A DNA stretch of 64,000 bases from [Leptolyngbya] sp. PCC 7376 (GCF_000316605.1 NC_019683.1:1410036-1474035); one strand, 5' to 3'. Positions 54,554 to 64,000 are shown, counted from the first letter of the stretch. Notes: generated by a model from the sequence alone, not told the origin. Program-made: numbers and translations.

Positions 54554-55345
54554 TTACTGACCAACGTTCTGTGCATTTTGAGCAACAACTGTATCACCAG
54601 CTGCACCACCTCCACCGCGACAAATGACTTCATCGGTAGCTGCAAGACCTGAAAGCTCAGCAATAGCTGTAGGAGCAAGAACACCAGCACTACTAGGAGC
54701 AATTGTATTACCACTAGCAGTGGAAATAGCAGTCCCAGGAGTTCCGTTCAAATCTTCTTCTTCACATAAAACTGCAAGAGTAGTAGATTCATTAGTAGAA
54801 TCACCAGGAACTAGAAGTGCAACTCCCATATAGTCACGAACGGCTTCCTGATTCTCAGATACTGCAAACGCCATACTGAAACTTGCATAACCATCGAAAC
54901 CGTTTCGGTCATCAGTACAACCAAAGTTTGCGGTTGCACATGCAGTAGCAGGAGCATCTTCCTGAACACCAAGACCGCCACCAGCAGTTCTACCAACACC
55001 TACTGTATCTAAAGCACGGTTAGCTTCCATATCTGCTTGAGTTGCAGCATTACCGTAGGAATAGTTCTCAGTGGCAAGCTGCAAACCAAGACCAAGGCCG
55101 AAAATATTTGTAGAGAAAAGTTGCTTCTCTAGGTAGTAAGCTTGCTGACCACGGTTGATTGCACCGAGAGCTTGCTTTGCTTCAGATTGACGTGCTTTGT
55201 TCGCTTGGTTCAAGAACGCAGGAAGAGCGATCGCCGAAAGAATACCGATAATAATGATTACAACGAGAAGTTCGATGAGGGTGAAACCTTTTTCAGCTTT
55301 CTTGCTATTTAGTTGCTGAAGAAGTTGGTAGTAAAAGTTTTTCAT
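54554..55345 (-). CDS. pilA: Type IV major pilin-like protein
   Basis: 263 residues from ATG at 55345, chosen because GGAG sits at the right distance before it; an ATG four codons earlier is possible. The prepilin leader ends KKAEKG and cleavage before FTLIELLVVIIIIGIL leaves Phe1 and Glu5 of the mature pilin. The globular domain carries four Cys in two close pairs (CATANFGC, and CEEEDL ... VICRGG), likely disulfides. At over 240 mature residues it is longer than most PilA, with Gly/Ala-rich loops (GRTAGGGLGV). Role in twitching, phototaxis or DNA uptake. Strong terminator follows. Confidence 0.88.
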   Translation of the reverse strand: MKNFYYQLLQQLNSKKAEKGFTLIELLVVIIIIGILSAIALPAFLNQANKARQSEAKQALGAINRGQQAYYLEKQLFSTNIFGLGLGLQLATENYSYGNAATQADMEANRALDTVGVGRTAGGGLGVQEDAPATACATANFGCTDDRNGFDGYASFSMAFAVSENQEAVRDYMGVALLVPGDSTNESTTLAVLCEEEDLNGTPGTAISTASGNTIAPSSAGVLAPTAIAELSGLAATDEVICRGGGGAAGDTVVAQNAQNVGQ

Positions 55346-55576
55346 TGGGGGCTCCATTCAGGGTGATTTAGACTTTTCTATCTGTGTTAGACCTAAGTTA
55401 CCCACGCTCACAAAATACATATCACTTTCCCAAAAAAAAAATTTTCTCCTTTAAAATTCAGCATGTCAGCGTTTATTGATAGCCCCAAAAGTCCTGCTTT
55501 ATCAAGGTTTTTCCGCGACAACCACACGCTATAATCTGCCTTGATTCATCTTAAATATTGAGTAGTAGTGAAAATT

Positions 55577-56776
55577 ATGGGTCGCGCAGATAAAGTTGTC
55601 TTGGCTTATTCCGGTGGTGTTGATACATCCGTTTGTATTCCTTACATGATGGAGGAATGGGGTGTAAAAGAAATTATTACCCTCGCGGCAGATTTGGGTC
55701 AGGGTGAAGAGCTTGGCCCAGTAAAACAAAAGGCTTTGGACTCTGGTGCAGTTGTTTCTCTGGTCGAGGATGGCCGAGAGGAATTTATTACGGACTATGC
55801 TTTTCCTGCGATTAAGGCTAATGCTCTTTATGAAAATCGTTATCCTCTAGCAACGGCTTTGGCACGTCCTTTAATTGCCAAAATGCTGGTCAGGGCTGCG
55901 GAGAAATATGGTGCGGATGCTGTTGCTCACGGCTGTACGGCAAAGGGAAATGACCAAGTTCGTTTTGATTTGGGAATCTTGGCGCAAAATCCTGAGATTA
56001 CAGTTTTGGCTCCAGCGCGGGAATGGGGTATGAGCCGAGAGGAAACGATCGCCTATGGTGAACGATTTGGGATTCCTTCTCCGGTGAAAAAGTCTTCTCC
56101 TTATAGTATTGATAAAAATTTGCTCGGCCGCAGTATCGAAGCAGGTCCTCTTGAAGACCCTATGTGTGAGCCTCCAGAAGAAATTTTCGAGATGGTCAAG
56201 GCGATCGCCGACACACCGGATGAGCCTGAATATCTTGAGATTGGATTTGAAAAAGGCATTCCTGTAACAGTTAATGGTGATGGTCTTGCTCCCATCGCGT
56301 TGATTGAAAAGATTAATGAGATTGTCGGTGGCCATGGTGTTGGTCGTGTGGACATGATCGAAAACCGTGTCGTTGGCATTAAGTCCCGCGAAATTTACGA
56401 ATCTCCAGCAATGGAAATGCTAATTAAGGCACACCGTGATTTGGAAAGTCTCACGCTTACTGCGGATGTCACTCAGTACAAGCGCGGCATGGAAGAAACT
56501 TACACCCACATGATCTATCGTGGTTTGTGGTTCTCTCCTCTCAAACAAGCTATCGATGCATTTATTGAGCAGACTCAAGAGCGTGTTTCTGGTGTAGTTC
56601 GCATCAAACTCTTTAAGGGCAATGCAACAATTGTGGGTCGCCGTTCTGAAAAATCTATCTACACTCCAGATCTGGCAACTTACGGTGCGGACGACAAGTT
56701 CGACCACAAGGCTGCGGAAGGATTCATCTACATTTGGGGTCTACCTACTCGCGTTTGGGCACAGACAAACAAATAA
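55577..56776 (+). CDS. argG: Argininosuccinate synthase
   Basis: 399-residue enzyme joining citrulline and aspartate with ATP to argininosuccinate in arginine synthesis. The ATP pyrophosphatase loop [42 protein letters not shown] and [12 protein letters not shown] are all present. ATG at 55577 gives the usual MGRA start; a GTG three codons upstream is open. It is divergent from pilA over about 230 bases and ends at a hairpin terminator (56831-56866). Confidence 0.97.
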   Translation: MGRADKVVLAYSGGVDTSVCIPYMMEEWGVKEIITLAADLGQGEELGPVKQKALDSGAVVSLVEDGREEFITDYAFPAIKANALYENRYPLATALARPLIAKMLVRAAEKYGADAVAHGCTAKGNDQVRFDLGILAQNPEITVLAPAREWGMSREETIAYGERFGIPSPVKKSSPYSIDKNLLGRSIEAGPLEDPMCEPPEEIFEMVKAIADTPDEPEYLEIGFEKGIPVTVNGDGLAPIALIEKINEIVGGHGVGRVDMIENRVVGIKSREIYESPAMEMLIKAHRDLESLTLTADVTQYKRGMEETYTHMIYRGLWFSPLKQAIDAFIEQTQERVSGVVRIKLFKGNATIVGRRSEKSIYTPDLATYGADDKFDHKAAEGFIYIWGLPTRVWAQTNK

Positions 56777-56830
56777 TTTTCAATTAATTCCAGCACTTAA
56801 TTACTGGATAAATGATGTTTGTGATTTTAG

Positions 56831-56866
56831 GCTCTGGCTTTTGGTATGAAAGTCAGAGCTTTTTTT
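56831..56866 (+). terminator. Rho-independent terminator of argG
   Basis: Arms 56831-56841 and 56849-56859 pair over 11 bases with one G-T pair, seven-base loop, followed by seven T. A broken gene begins immediately after at a HIP1 site. Confidence 0.82.
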
Positions 56867-56871
56867 AGGAG

Positions 56872-57226
56872 GCGATCGCCACACTCAATGAAAGTCACAA
56901 TCAAGAAAAACAGCTTTTTGTCTTTAAAGCAGGCCAATTTTTTGAAAAACTGCCGCTAATGTTAGATGTGCCTTACCCAACCACAATGGGGGCGATCAGT
57001 AACACAGACTTATTTGTTCTCAACGAATACTAGTTTTCGAAAATTACGACAAATCTATCCATACCTAGCCGAAGATATCTCCCAAGAATTGGCGTTACGA
57101 AAAGAAGTGCCCGAAGGATATCGCAAAGAATCACAAGTACTAAGCATGACAACTGCAACAGAATCTAATCCAGTAATTTGGATACACAAAAAACTTCAAG
57201 AACTTTTTACAAAACCATTTATCTAG
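56872..57226 (+). pseudogene. 3' fragment of a cyclic-nucleotide-binding-domain gene, frameshifted
   Basis: From the HIP1 site at 56871-56880 one frame reads FVFKAGQFFEKLPLMLDVPY, then PTTMGAISNTDLFVLNEY and a stop; a second frame then reads FRKLRQIYPYLAEDISQEL. Joined, these are the end of a Crp-like cNMP-binding domain with the C-terminal extension found on cyanobacterial transporters and channels. There is a frameshift at about 57030 and no 5' portion: the terminator of argG abuts the start. It is a decayed remnant. The following 57227-57417 has nothing I can name. Confidence 0.65.
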
Positions 57227-57552
57227 AACACTTCATTAGAATGATCTGTTGTTAATCAGAAAAAATGCTGTGATTTATCCATTTTTAGGCACTTAAACGA
57301 CCTATTTTGTTCATCATCAGCACAAAAAAAAATTATCCGGAAACTATACAAAAACATCAATAATATTTTTAGCCGAATAATATAACCAAATAAGATACCA
57401 AAACTATCTAAGCGTTATTGCGCGGACGGTTTTTTAGAGTAGAATCATTAACATCATCAAGACCTCTAAAAACCGGAAAGCATCATCTCAGTATTGTATT
57501 GATCAGGGCAAATCACCAATACTTTATTCCAAAGTTTTGTGAGAGGGCATCT

Positions 57553-58089
57553 ATGCTATCGCAATCCTCACCCGTTTCTTATTTTCATATTAAGCAAAAA
57601 TTTATTGGGCAAATACTGATTGATGCGGGTTTAGTCGCACAACCGCAGTTAGATCTTGCTCTAGCTAATCAACACATGCCCATTTATAACCATTTAAGGT
57701 TGGGTGAAATTTTCACGTTGAGAGGCTGGGTTTCCCAAAAAACCTTAGATTTTTTTGTCTATCGTTGGCCAAAACTGATTGTAGAAGTCAGAAAAAATGG
57801 CAGAAAAATCAAACTCGGCCAATGTCTCTACGAAGCCGATCTAATTTCACGTGAGCAGGCTTTAATCGTCCTAAAAAGAAGAAAACAGACGAATGAAAAT
57901 CTCTATGGCTTAATGCTTTCCTACGGATATTTAAGAGAAAAGACATTATATTACTTTATTGGAAATCTCTATCCTCAGACTCAAGCAAAACGTAAACTGC
58001 GCACTCTGAAAAAATTTCGAAAAAGCCACATCATTAAAGATGTAGCTATCAGATCAGATCAGAAAGAAACATTCTGTCTCAATTATTGA
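57553..58089 (+). CDS. GspE-N/MshEN-like domain protein
   Basis: 178 residues from ATG at 57553, which has a purine-rich GAGAGGG before it; the frame stays open further upstream (to 57418) but that part looks non-coding. Two related modules, IGQILIDAGLVAQPQLDLAL and KLGQCLYEADLISREQALIV, resemble the N-terminal domain of GspE/PilB-type ATPases (MshEN, which binds c-di-GMP in some). LGEIFTLRGWVSQKTLDFF is a typical cyanobacterial variant. It may be a small regulator of pili or polysaccharide export, but the binding residues for c-di-GMP cannot be confirmed by eye. Confidence 0.6.
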   Translation: MLSQSSPVSYFHIKQKFIGQILIDAGLVAQPQLDLALANQHMPIYNHLRLGEIFTLRGWVSQKTLDFFVYRWPKLIVEVRKNGRKIKLGQCLYEADLISREQALIVLKRRKQTNENLYGLMLSYGYLREKTLYYFIGNLYPQTQAKRKLRTLKKFRKSHIIKDVAIRSDQKETFCLNY

Positions 58090-58146
58090 AAACATCAATA
58101 AGTGAGTAGTTATTCTAAGCAGCCATAAGCTTGAAATTTGTAGTTT

Positions 58147-60516
58147 CTAAATCTTCTTCATCGGAGCAACGCGAGGATCAATAATTTTCTTGCCAAGGTT
58201 TGGAAAAAGAATTGCAAGATTAGTTTTCTTACCATCGCCAAAAATATGGGTGACTTCCCCTTCTCCAAAAGTGTTGTGATTCACGCGATCGCCCACCTCC
58301 CATTTCTGCTGAGTGATTTGTACCCTTGCAGTTTGTCGCTCTCGCCGTTTTTGTGACCGTTGCTTTTGGCTAATGGACATCGTTTTCGGTTCCTGGCTGG
58401 GAGCTTCTTTTTGCAGTGATCGCACGTTAGAAACAACCAAATCCTTCGGGAGTTCTGCTAAAAACTGAGACGCAACAGCAGGTTCGCGGTAACCCCACAT
58501 AAATCGTTCGCGAACATAGCTTAAGAAGAGTTGTTCTTGGGCGCGGGTTATGCCGACATAACAAAGACGACGTTCTTCTTCCAAAGCAACAGGGTCATTA
58601 AGCGATCTTTGATGAGGAAGTAATTTTTGCTCCAAACCTACAAGAAACACTACAGGAAACTCTAAACCTTTAGCTGCATGAAGACTCATCAAAGAAACTT
58701 TCTGCGTATTTTCATCGTTATTATCGGAGTCAGTATTAAGAGATGCATCAGCTAAAAACACTTCCAATGAATCATTTTCATTTTCTTCTGCTATCGAAAT
58801 AGCTTTGTTGTAAAGCTGCCCAATATTTTCTATTCTGCTATCTGCTTCATCTGTTCCTTTTTGTTGTAGAGCATTAATATAACCAGAATCTTTCATGAGA
58901 CTATCTAGAATTTGAGCTGCGCTAAGTTCAGTTTTATGCTCTTGCATCTCTTTGATCAAAGTAGCAAATTGATTAATCTTTTTTGCTGCACGACCTGCAA
59001 TCGTAGCAACAGATGTCTCATCACTAATGATTTCCCACAAAGAACAACCTAATTCTTGCGCAACTGAGCTTAGTCTATCCACTGTTGTCTTTCCAATTCC
59101 GCGCTTAGGAGTATTAATCACTCTCGTTAAACTCACTGAATCAAAAGAGTTTTCAACAATTTTCAAATAAGCCAATGCATCTTTTATTTCCTGACGATCA
59201 TAAAATTTAAATCCTCCAACAACTTGATAGGGAATATTTCGACTATTCAATAACTCTTCAAGAGGACGGGATTGGGCATTTGTACGATAGAGAATCGCAA
59301 AATCACCCCAATCTAATTCAGGATTATTACGACGCAATCCCATCATCTGCGCTAAAACAAATCGAGCTTCATCATTTTCGTTATCAGCTTTGTGGCAATA
59401 GATTTCTTCCCCAGCACCTCTCGTTGCCCGTAGGACTTTATCAATCCGCTGACTGTTTTGCTCAATGAGCGCATTAGCCGCCTTGAGAATATTTTCCCGC
59501 GAACGATAATTTTCCTCTAGCTTCACCATCGTGCGCGTATCTTCATCGGGCAAACCATCCCCGAAATTCTCTTGGAATTCCAGCAAAATAGTGTAATCTG
59601 CCATACGGAATGAATAGATGGACTGGTCTGCATCTCCCACCGCAAACAGCGACCGATTTTTCCAAGTCCAAGCACTGCGGTCAGTTTCATTGTTGGTACT
59701 CAGCATACGAATCAAATCATACTGAATACGGTTTGTATCCTGATATTCATCAACAAGAATATGGTGAAATTGACTGTGCCAATAACCCAAAATCGATTCA
59801 TTCTGCTGAAACAATCGCACAGGAATCAAAATTAGATCATCAAAATCTAGGGCATTATTTGCCGCTAAAGAATTTTGGTATGCCTCATAAACTTCCGCGA
59901 CAATCTTTGCTTTATAACCACCTCCTTCCGACCGCATGTAGTCATTAGGTGATAGACCTAGATTTTTGGCATTACTAATCTGATAACGGATATTGCGGGG
60001 ATTGAATTTTTTATCATCTAAATTGAGCTGTTGGGTAACAATTTTTTTGATGATTGTTTGTACATCACTGTCATCAAAAATTGTAAAATTCCGCTTCCAA
60101 GTTCTACCTTTTTCATCCTGGTATTTGTTAATGTCAAATCGCAAAATCCGACAGCACAAACTGTGGAATGTCCCAATCCATAGATGTTTGGTGACTTGCT
60201 TATACACCTGCGATCGCAGCTTCTTTTGTTCAAATTCAGGTAATGCACTAAAAGGCTTATTGTGGTGGAGCTCTGCCAACTGTTGCGCGTAGAGTAGTTC
60301 CACTCGCTCTTTCATCTCACGGGCAGCTTTATTTGTAAAAGTCACTGCCAAAATATTCTCCGGATCAACACGATGTTGTCGGATCAGATTTGCAATGCGA
60401 AAAGTTAATGCCCGAGTTTTACCAGAACCTGCACCCGCTACCACCAACAAAGGGCCACAAAAATGCTCCACAGCACGACGTTGGGAAGGGTTGAGTTGTG
60501 CGAGCAAATCAGACAT
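58147..60516 (-). CDS. pcrA: ATP-dependent DNA helicase PcrA/UvrD-type
   Basis: 789-residue superfamily 1A 3'-5' helicase for excision repair and clearing of recombination intermediates and stalled replication. All motifs are visible: LNPSQRRAVEHF (Q-motif), VVAGAGSGKTRALTFRI (I), FTNKAAREMKERV (Ia), ILVDEYQDTNRIQYDLI (II), VGDADQSIYSFR (III), LEENYRS (IV), VSLMSLHAAKGLEFPVVF (V) and ERRLCYVGITRAQE (VI). The C-terminal Tudor-like tail (WEVGDRVNHNTFGEGEV) is typical for PcrA, which binds RNA polymerase through it. Confidence 0.95.
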   Translation of the reverse strand: MSDLLAQLNPSQRRAVEHFCGPLLVVAGAGSGKTRALTFRIANLIRQHRVDPENILAVTFTNKAAREMKERVELLYAQQLAELHHNKPFSALPEFEQKKLRSQVYKQVTKHLWIGTFHSLCCRILRFDINKYQDEKGRTWKRNFTIFDDSDVQTIIKKIVTQQLNLDDKKFNPRNIRYQISNAKNLGLSPNDYMRSEGGGYKAKIVAEVYEAYQNSLAANNALDFDDLILIPVRLFQQNESILGYWHSQFHHILVDEYQDTNRIQYDLIRMLSTNNETDRSAWTWKNRSLFAVGDADQSIYSFRMADYTILLEFQENFGDGLPDEDTRTMVKLEENYRSRENILKAANALIEQNSQRIDKVLRATRGAGEEIYCHKADNENDEARFVLAQMMGLRRNNPELDWGDFAILYRTNAQSRPLEELLNSRNIPYQVVGGFKFYDRQEIKDALAYLKIVENSFDSVSLTRVINTPKRGIGKTTVDRLSSVAQELGCSLWEIISDETSVATIAGRAAKKINQFATLIKEMQEHKTELSAAQILDSLMKDSGYINALQQKGTDEADSRIENIGQLYNKAISIAEENENDSLEVFLADASLNTDSDNNDENTQKVSLMSLHAAKGLEFPVVFLVGLEQKLLPHQRSLNDPVALEEERRLCYVGITRAQEQLFLSYVRERFMWGYREPAVASQFLAELPKDLVVSNVRSLQKEAPSQEPKTMSISQKQRSQKRRERQTARVQITQQKWEVGDRVNHNTFGEGEVTHIFGDGKKTNLAILFPNLGKKIIDPRVAPMKKI

Positions 60517-60578
60517 GGGGCAGGGTTAGTTAGAAAAATTGATGACTACCCATTGTAAAACATCCATCATGGCTGTTT

Positions 60579-61007
60579 TTATTCTTTATCTAGCTCGGCG
60601 ATCGCCCCACGATACATTTTCTGAATAGACTTAAGCGCACGTTGGAAAGGAGATTTGCCGTTTTTAACTTCTATTTCTAGAGATTGAATCTTGTGGAGAA
60701 GTTTTGCCTCTTCGGTATCGATAACGCTATCGCTATAGACAAGTTTACTGACCGCATCAACCATTTCTTGATATTCTGCTTCGGTTGCTTGATCGCCAAC
60801 ATATTCTTCAACGAGACGATAGCATTCATCTGGCTTGGTTTGCACAGCTTCAGAGAGCAGAGAACGAATTTCAGGGTCTTCTGCTAAAGAATTTTGCTCA
60901 GCCATCTTATGGAGATATTGGCGTTCTTCTTGCTGAATTTCACCATCGATCCATGCAGCGCTACAAAGAATTTTAAAAAGTTGCTTGTCTTTATCGAGGG
61001 TTTTCAT
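60579..61007 (-). CDS. TerB-family protein
   Basis: 142 residues, all helical, with the TerB/DjlA N-terminal pattern LFKILCSAAWIDGEIQQEE and a second acidic repeat LVYSDSVIDTEEAKLLHKI, which form the metal-binding pseudo-repeats of TerB. The family name comes from tellurite resistance, but cyanobacterial single-domain copies have no tested role. It follows no operon partner; the pcrA start is 63 bases downstream on the same strand. Confidence 0.75.
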   Translation of the reverse strand: MKTLDKDKQLFKILCSAAWIDGEIQQEERQYLHKMAEQNSLAEDPEIRSLLSEAVQTKPDECYRLVEEYVGDQATEAEYQEMVDAVSKLVYSDSVIDTEEAKLLHKIQSLEIEVKNGKSPFQRALKSIQKMYRGAIAELDKE

Positions 61008-61400
61008 AGTTGGTTTCGGGGGTGGTATTTACGGTTCAAGAAATCGGCAACCCCGGCGATCGCTTTAAGGTGCGAAAAATAAAACACCTCGAGCAGAAAA
61101 GTTTGTTGTCACATTCTTGACTATTTCTAGGCTAAACCTGGTTTCTTTCGAGTGGCAGCTTTCCGTTGGATATCTTAAAAAATAAACTGGGTCAATTTAT
61201 CCCTTCAAAAATCTGTCTAATTTTCGCTTTTCTATTAGCAATATCTAACAAAATTCTGAGTACTGGATTTGTGTGAAATTTCACTTTTTTTACAGCCATC
61301 TCCCATTAGGGATGCTAAAATTTCGGGCAAATAGGCAACTATTTATCTGGTAATTTGTCTGAAACAAAGGTAGATAGTTGTATCTGACAGAAATAAAGCT
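61008..61400. other. Divergent intergenic region, no gene seen
   Basis: 393 bases between the terB-like gene and the DUF3747 gene, which point away from each other. Presumably holds both promoters. I recognise no riboswitch, operator or small gene. Confidence 0.5.
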
Positions 61401-62513
61401 ATGAAAATTCGATTTCCTTTGTCTTTACTCTTGGCAAGTACTGCAATGTATTTTGGTCTGTGGGGACACTCGCAAGCCAATGCCACTCTCTTCGGCGCTA
61501 ATCAGATTGATGAATCCGAGGCTGTGGCGATCGCCGTACCGATCAATGACGGGGAATCTTATAATCTCGTAATTTTGGAGCAGCTCAACCAACAGCGACA
61601 ATGTTGGCGTGAACAGGGTGATAGTCCAACGGTTATTGATCCACTATTACTCAGTTTTGATTTCACAGGAATTTGCGGACGCAGTACAGATTCCAATGGC
61701 TATTCCCTGAGGCTTGGTGGGGAAGATATGGCTTGGAAATATGATTTACGCCTTGTATTTGAGCGTAACGAACTAAAACTAAAAGCATTTAATTCTAGCA
61801 ATCCATGGCGATCGCCTATTGAAGTTGGCAGCACAAGAGGATTAGCCAAAGGCACTTTAAAAATTCATCTCAACGCAGGTTGGACCCTTGGGAAACGCAC
61901 TTATCAAGGCAAGACATTAGGCCATATCTATATGGTGAATGAAAATTCTGCTAATCAGTTAGTCGCCAATGTTCCAAGCCATGCGTCAGTCTCTAGCCCA
62001 AAAACAACCCCAACAACCAACATTGGAACACAAACAAATCGGAATTTTAGTAATCGAGATACCGATAATACCGTTCAGATTTTTGTGCCACCTCCACAGC
62101 AAGCAACAGCGATAAACATTCCAGCTGCTCCAACAGTACAATCTACTAATTTCTCAACTGTCAGTACCAGCACCAATGGTTTAGCTCCTGTGCCTGTGCC
62201 AAATCGATCTATTCCCACCAATGATTCTGATTCATCTGGTTATGTCCGCTTAAATTCTGGCAATCTACAGCCACCACCACCACCCATTTCCCTTGCCCAA
62301 TCTCTCGGACTGAAGTACAAAGTCATTGTTAATGCCACAACTAATTGGCAAAAGACTAACCTCAAGAAAATTGTTCCTGACGCGTTTAATACATGGGTAG
62401 GCGATCGCCGTCTGATGCAAGCAGGAGCTTTCGCTGATGAGATTGAAGCTCAAGAATTGCAGGAACGTCTACGGGAAGCTGGCTTTAGCTCAGAAATTGT
62501 GACCATTCGCTAG
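61401..62513 (+). CDS. Exported DUF3747-SPOR protein
   Basis: 370 residues. Signal peptide (LLLASTAMYFGLWGHSQANA) then a DUF3747 domain, found only in cyanobacteria as far as I know, with ATLFGANQIDESEAVAIAVP, CWREQGDSPTVIDPLLLSF and GRSTDSNGYSLRLGG. A low-complexity Ser/Thr/Asn/Pro linker (about 200-310, with a Pro run at QPPPPPI) is followed by a short SPOR-like end, RRLMQAGAFADEIEAQEL. Likely periplasmic or cell-wall bound. Its last 24 bases overlap the end of a gene on the other strand. Confidence 0.8.
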   Translation: MKIRFPLSLLLASTAMYFGLWGHSQANATLFGANQIDESEAVAIAVPINDGESYNLVILEQLNQQRQCWREQGDSPTVIDPLLLSFDFTGICGRSTDSNGYSLRLGGEDMAWKYDLRLVFERNELKLKAFNSSNPWRSPIEVGSTRGLAKGTLKIHLNAGWTLGKRTYQGKTLGHIYMVNENSANQLVANVPSHASVSSPKTTPTTNIGTQTNRNFSNRDTDNTVQIFVPPPQQATAINIPAAPTVQSTNFSTVSTSTNGLAPVPVPNRSIPTNDSDSSGYVRLNSGNLQPPPPPISLAQSLGLKYKVIVNATTNWQKTNLKKIVPDAFNTWVGDRRLMQAGAFADEIEAQELQERLREAGFSSEIVTIR

Positions 62514-62924
62514 GCGATCAACAATCTCAGGAAAATCACGAAAAATCCTTGGCGAAAGCTTAATCGTTCTAATTCTTGGGTTGCCAACATCAAGGGCATA
62601 GTATTGCCCCAACCCAAGAATTCCTTGCTTCTTTTCAAAGCGACTAATTTCTTCCCAACGCACAAAAATTGGTGGATAGCCTAACCGAAATAATTCAAAA
62701 GGGCTGACATACAAACCCTGTGCATTCACTCCGATACTAACGCAGTTACGATAACGAACCATACCAATATAGGCCGTAGTCATCCGCACAGTTTTCCCCT
62801 GAAATTTACTGTGATAGCCATACTTTTGTGCAAGTTTATCCCAACCACTTAACTTAATAAACAGAAAAAGATTTACCGCCAGGATAAGAATAAAGATAAA
62901 TACAAAAGGTATTGAGTCAAACAT
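62490..62924 (-). CDS. Small membrane-anchored protein of unknown function
   Basis: 144 residues: one N-terminal membrane helix (FVFIFILILAVNLFLFI) and a beta-rich cytoplasmic domain (YHSKFQGKTVRMTTAYIG, FVRWEEISRFEKKQGIL), which resembles the PH-like layout of several uncharacterised bacterial families. I do not recognise a specific family. It overlaps the DUF3747 gene tail-to-tail by 24 bases and precedes nothing on its own strand closely. Confidence 0.65.
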   Translation of the reverse strand: MFDSIPFVFIFILILAVNLFLFIKLSGWDKLAQKYGYHSKFQGKTVRMTTAYIGMVRYRNCVSIGVNAQGLYVSPFELFRLGYPPIFVRWEEISRFEKKQGILGLGQYYALDVGNPRIRTIKLSPRIFRDFPEIVDRLANGHNF

Positions 62925-63019
62925 TTCTCATGATAAGGCGATCACCTCAAATAAAAAATTCACGAAGATGTATTATAAATATTTTCTAAAATAAAAAATC
63001 AAAACTATCTCTAGTCACT

Positions 63020-64000
63020 TTATGTGGCAGCAGTAGAAGCAAGCTTCGCAAAAATCATACGACCAGCAGAAGTTTGTAAAGAAGAAGTAACTGTAACTTG
63101 CACATCTTCTCCCATAACAGTTTGACCTTCTTCAACAACAACCATTGTGCCATCTTCAAGATAGCCAACACCTTGTTTTTCTTCTCGTCCTTCCTTAAGG
63201 ATTTTTAAATCAAGGCCATCACCAGGTAAATAGATTGGTCGGATTGCTTGGGCTAGATCATTAATATTGAGAATTTCAACCTTTTGGAGATTAGCCACCT
63301 TTTGAAGATTATAGTCATTGGTTAATAAAACCCCATTAATCTCTTGGCTAAGGTGAACTAATTTTGCGTCAACTGTAGGAATATCATCATAGTCAGCAGG
63401 ATTAATAGTAATCCGCTTTGGAAATCGATTTTGCATATTCTGAAGAATATCTAAACCGCGACGACCTCTCGCTCTTTTTTGATCATTGCTCGCATCAGCT
63501 AACTGTTGAAGTTCATTTAAAACAAACATTGGAACTAAAAGTTGTCCTTCAATAAAACCTGTTTTTAAAAGTTCCTCTAAACGACCATCAATTATGCAAC
63601 TGGTATCTACAATTTTTGTGGGAGCTGGACGTAATGTTCCTTCTGCAACGAGTAATGTATCCAAACTATTTGGGCTCACTAAACGCAAGAAACTACGGCC
63701 ATGAACATCTGCTAAACTGACGCCGAGATAGGCAAAGCTAATACTGCCAAGGATTGCAAACGTTGGTTTTAGGAACCCAAATTCTATGGGAATTGGTAAA
63801 AGGAAAATTGGCGCAAGCATCAAATTTGCAACCAACAAACCAATAACTAAGCCCACGGCACGGGTCACAATAATTTCGATGGGTGTCTGACGAAATTGTG
63901 ATTCGAGACGACGGTAGGTACTTTGGGCCAGTAAGCCGACGGATAATCCTAAAAGTGATGCAAATCCTGCCCCAATCCAACGGAGAGCTTCAAGATTGGA
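63020..64000 (-). CDS. PIN-TRAM domain protein (5' end outside the window)
   Basis: The frame is open through the right edge, so at least 327 residues are encoded here. Membrane helices at the N-terminal side (AGFASLLGLSVGLLA, VGLVIGLLVANLMLAPIF and FAILGSISFAYLGV) precede a PIN domain (VDTSCIIDGRLEELL, DAKLVHLSQEINGVLLTND) with the acidic residues of the RNase site and a C-terminal TRAM domain (KEGREEKQGVGYLEDGTMV). This is the COG4956 type (B. subtilis YacL-like), whose members are membrane-bound putative RNases. A GTG at 63868 is only an internal start. Confidence 0.88.
   Translation of the reverse strand, partial: SNLEALRWIGAGFASLLGLSVGLLAQSTYRRLESQFRQTPIEIIVTRAVGLVIGLLVANLMLAPIFLLPIPIEFGFLKPTFAILGSISFAYLGVSLADVHGRSFLRLVSPNSLDTLLVAEGTLRPAPTKIVDTSCIIDGRLEELLKTGFIEGQLLVPMFVLNELQQLADASNDQKRARGRRGLDILQNMQNRFPKRITINPADYDDIPTVDAKLVHLSQEINGVLLTNDYNLQKVANLQKVEILNINDLAQAIRPIYLPGDGLDLKILKEGREEKQGVGYLEDGTMVVVEEGQTVMGEDVQVTVTSSLQTSAGRMIFAKLASTAAT

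Noticed and set aside
56966-57226. 86-residue protein-coding gene
   Set aside because: Its second half is the end of a cNMP-binding domain whose first half is in another frame just upstream, so it is part of a pseudogene.
57418-57552. N-terminal extension of the GspE-N-like protein
   Set aside because: Sequence before the ATG at 57553 lacks domain resemblance, and a purine-rich ribosome site precedes 57553.
63738-63980. 80-residue frame at the right edge
   Set aside because: The PIN-TRAM frame is open to the window edge on the same strand and encodes membrane helices expected for that family, so this is a shadow.
1-64000. tRNA, rRNA and riboswitches
   Set aside because: I looked through the larger intergenic gaps and saw no cloverleaf with a GTTC-A-like T-loop or a known riboswitch core, but this was by eye and a covariance-model scan could find something missed.

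Overview
The window is chromosomal DNA from a cyanobacterium. The palindrome GCGATCGC (HIP1, usually seen as GGCGATCGCC) is scattered through most genes, and several products belong to families typical of cyanobacteria: an MgdA-type glucolipid synthase, a TxlA/HCF164-type thioredoxin, a DUF3747 protein, an EPS-type GspE-N-like protein and large DUF4347 secreted proteins. A marine or brackish unicellular or thin-filament lineage (Picosynechococcus/Leptolyngbya-like) is my guess only. I saw no rRNA, tRNA or CRISPR array.

Layout. 1-19.6 kb is mostly housekeeping: a hybrid-less histidine kinase cut by the left edge, htpG, an inositol-phosphatase-like enzyme, rsmA, folD, a divergent succinyl-CoA-synthetase-like pair, mgdA, an ammonium transporter fused to PAS-GGDEF, txlA, and lptA-lptB for lipopolysaccharide export. 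19.6-27.1 kb is accessory: GST/HxlR, a Uma2 nuclease, an AT-rich NACHT NTPase, a broken second hxlR, two short-chain dehydrogenases, an AraC regulator and a HEPN-like protein. 27.4-32.1 kb holds one giant gene joining a TPR-like helical region, a full Hsp70 and a trypsin-like protease. 32.4-41.3 kb carries two more orphan histidine kinases, moeA, gdhA (with an NtcA-type box upstream) and an FAD oxidoreductase. 41.6-54.3 kb is a two-partner secretion locus: two large secreted TpsA proteins, a TpsB pore, an intact IS1-family element and a secreted TPR-CHAT protease. 54.5-64 kb has a type IV pilin, argG, a pcrA helicase, a TerB protein, a DUF3747-SPOR protein and a PIN-TRAM protein cut by the right edge.

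Two themes stand out. First, the TPR-Hsp70-trypsin protein, next to a HEPN protein and near a NACHT NTPase, looks like a self-contained chaperone-sensor/protease and is the best candidate for an undescribed stress or defence system. Second, three separate rearrangement scars (MATE/TPR fragment, TPS tandem duplication, cNMP-domain fragment) have their breakpoints exactly at HIP1 sites, which suggests that this abundant repeat serves as a substrate for illegitimate recombination. The two tpsA genes also share a 700-base stretch that is identical base for base between more diverged flanks, a sign of recent gene conversion.
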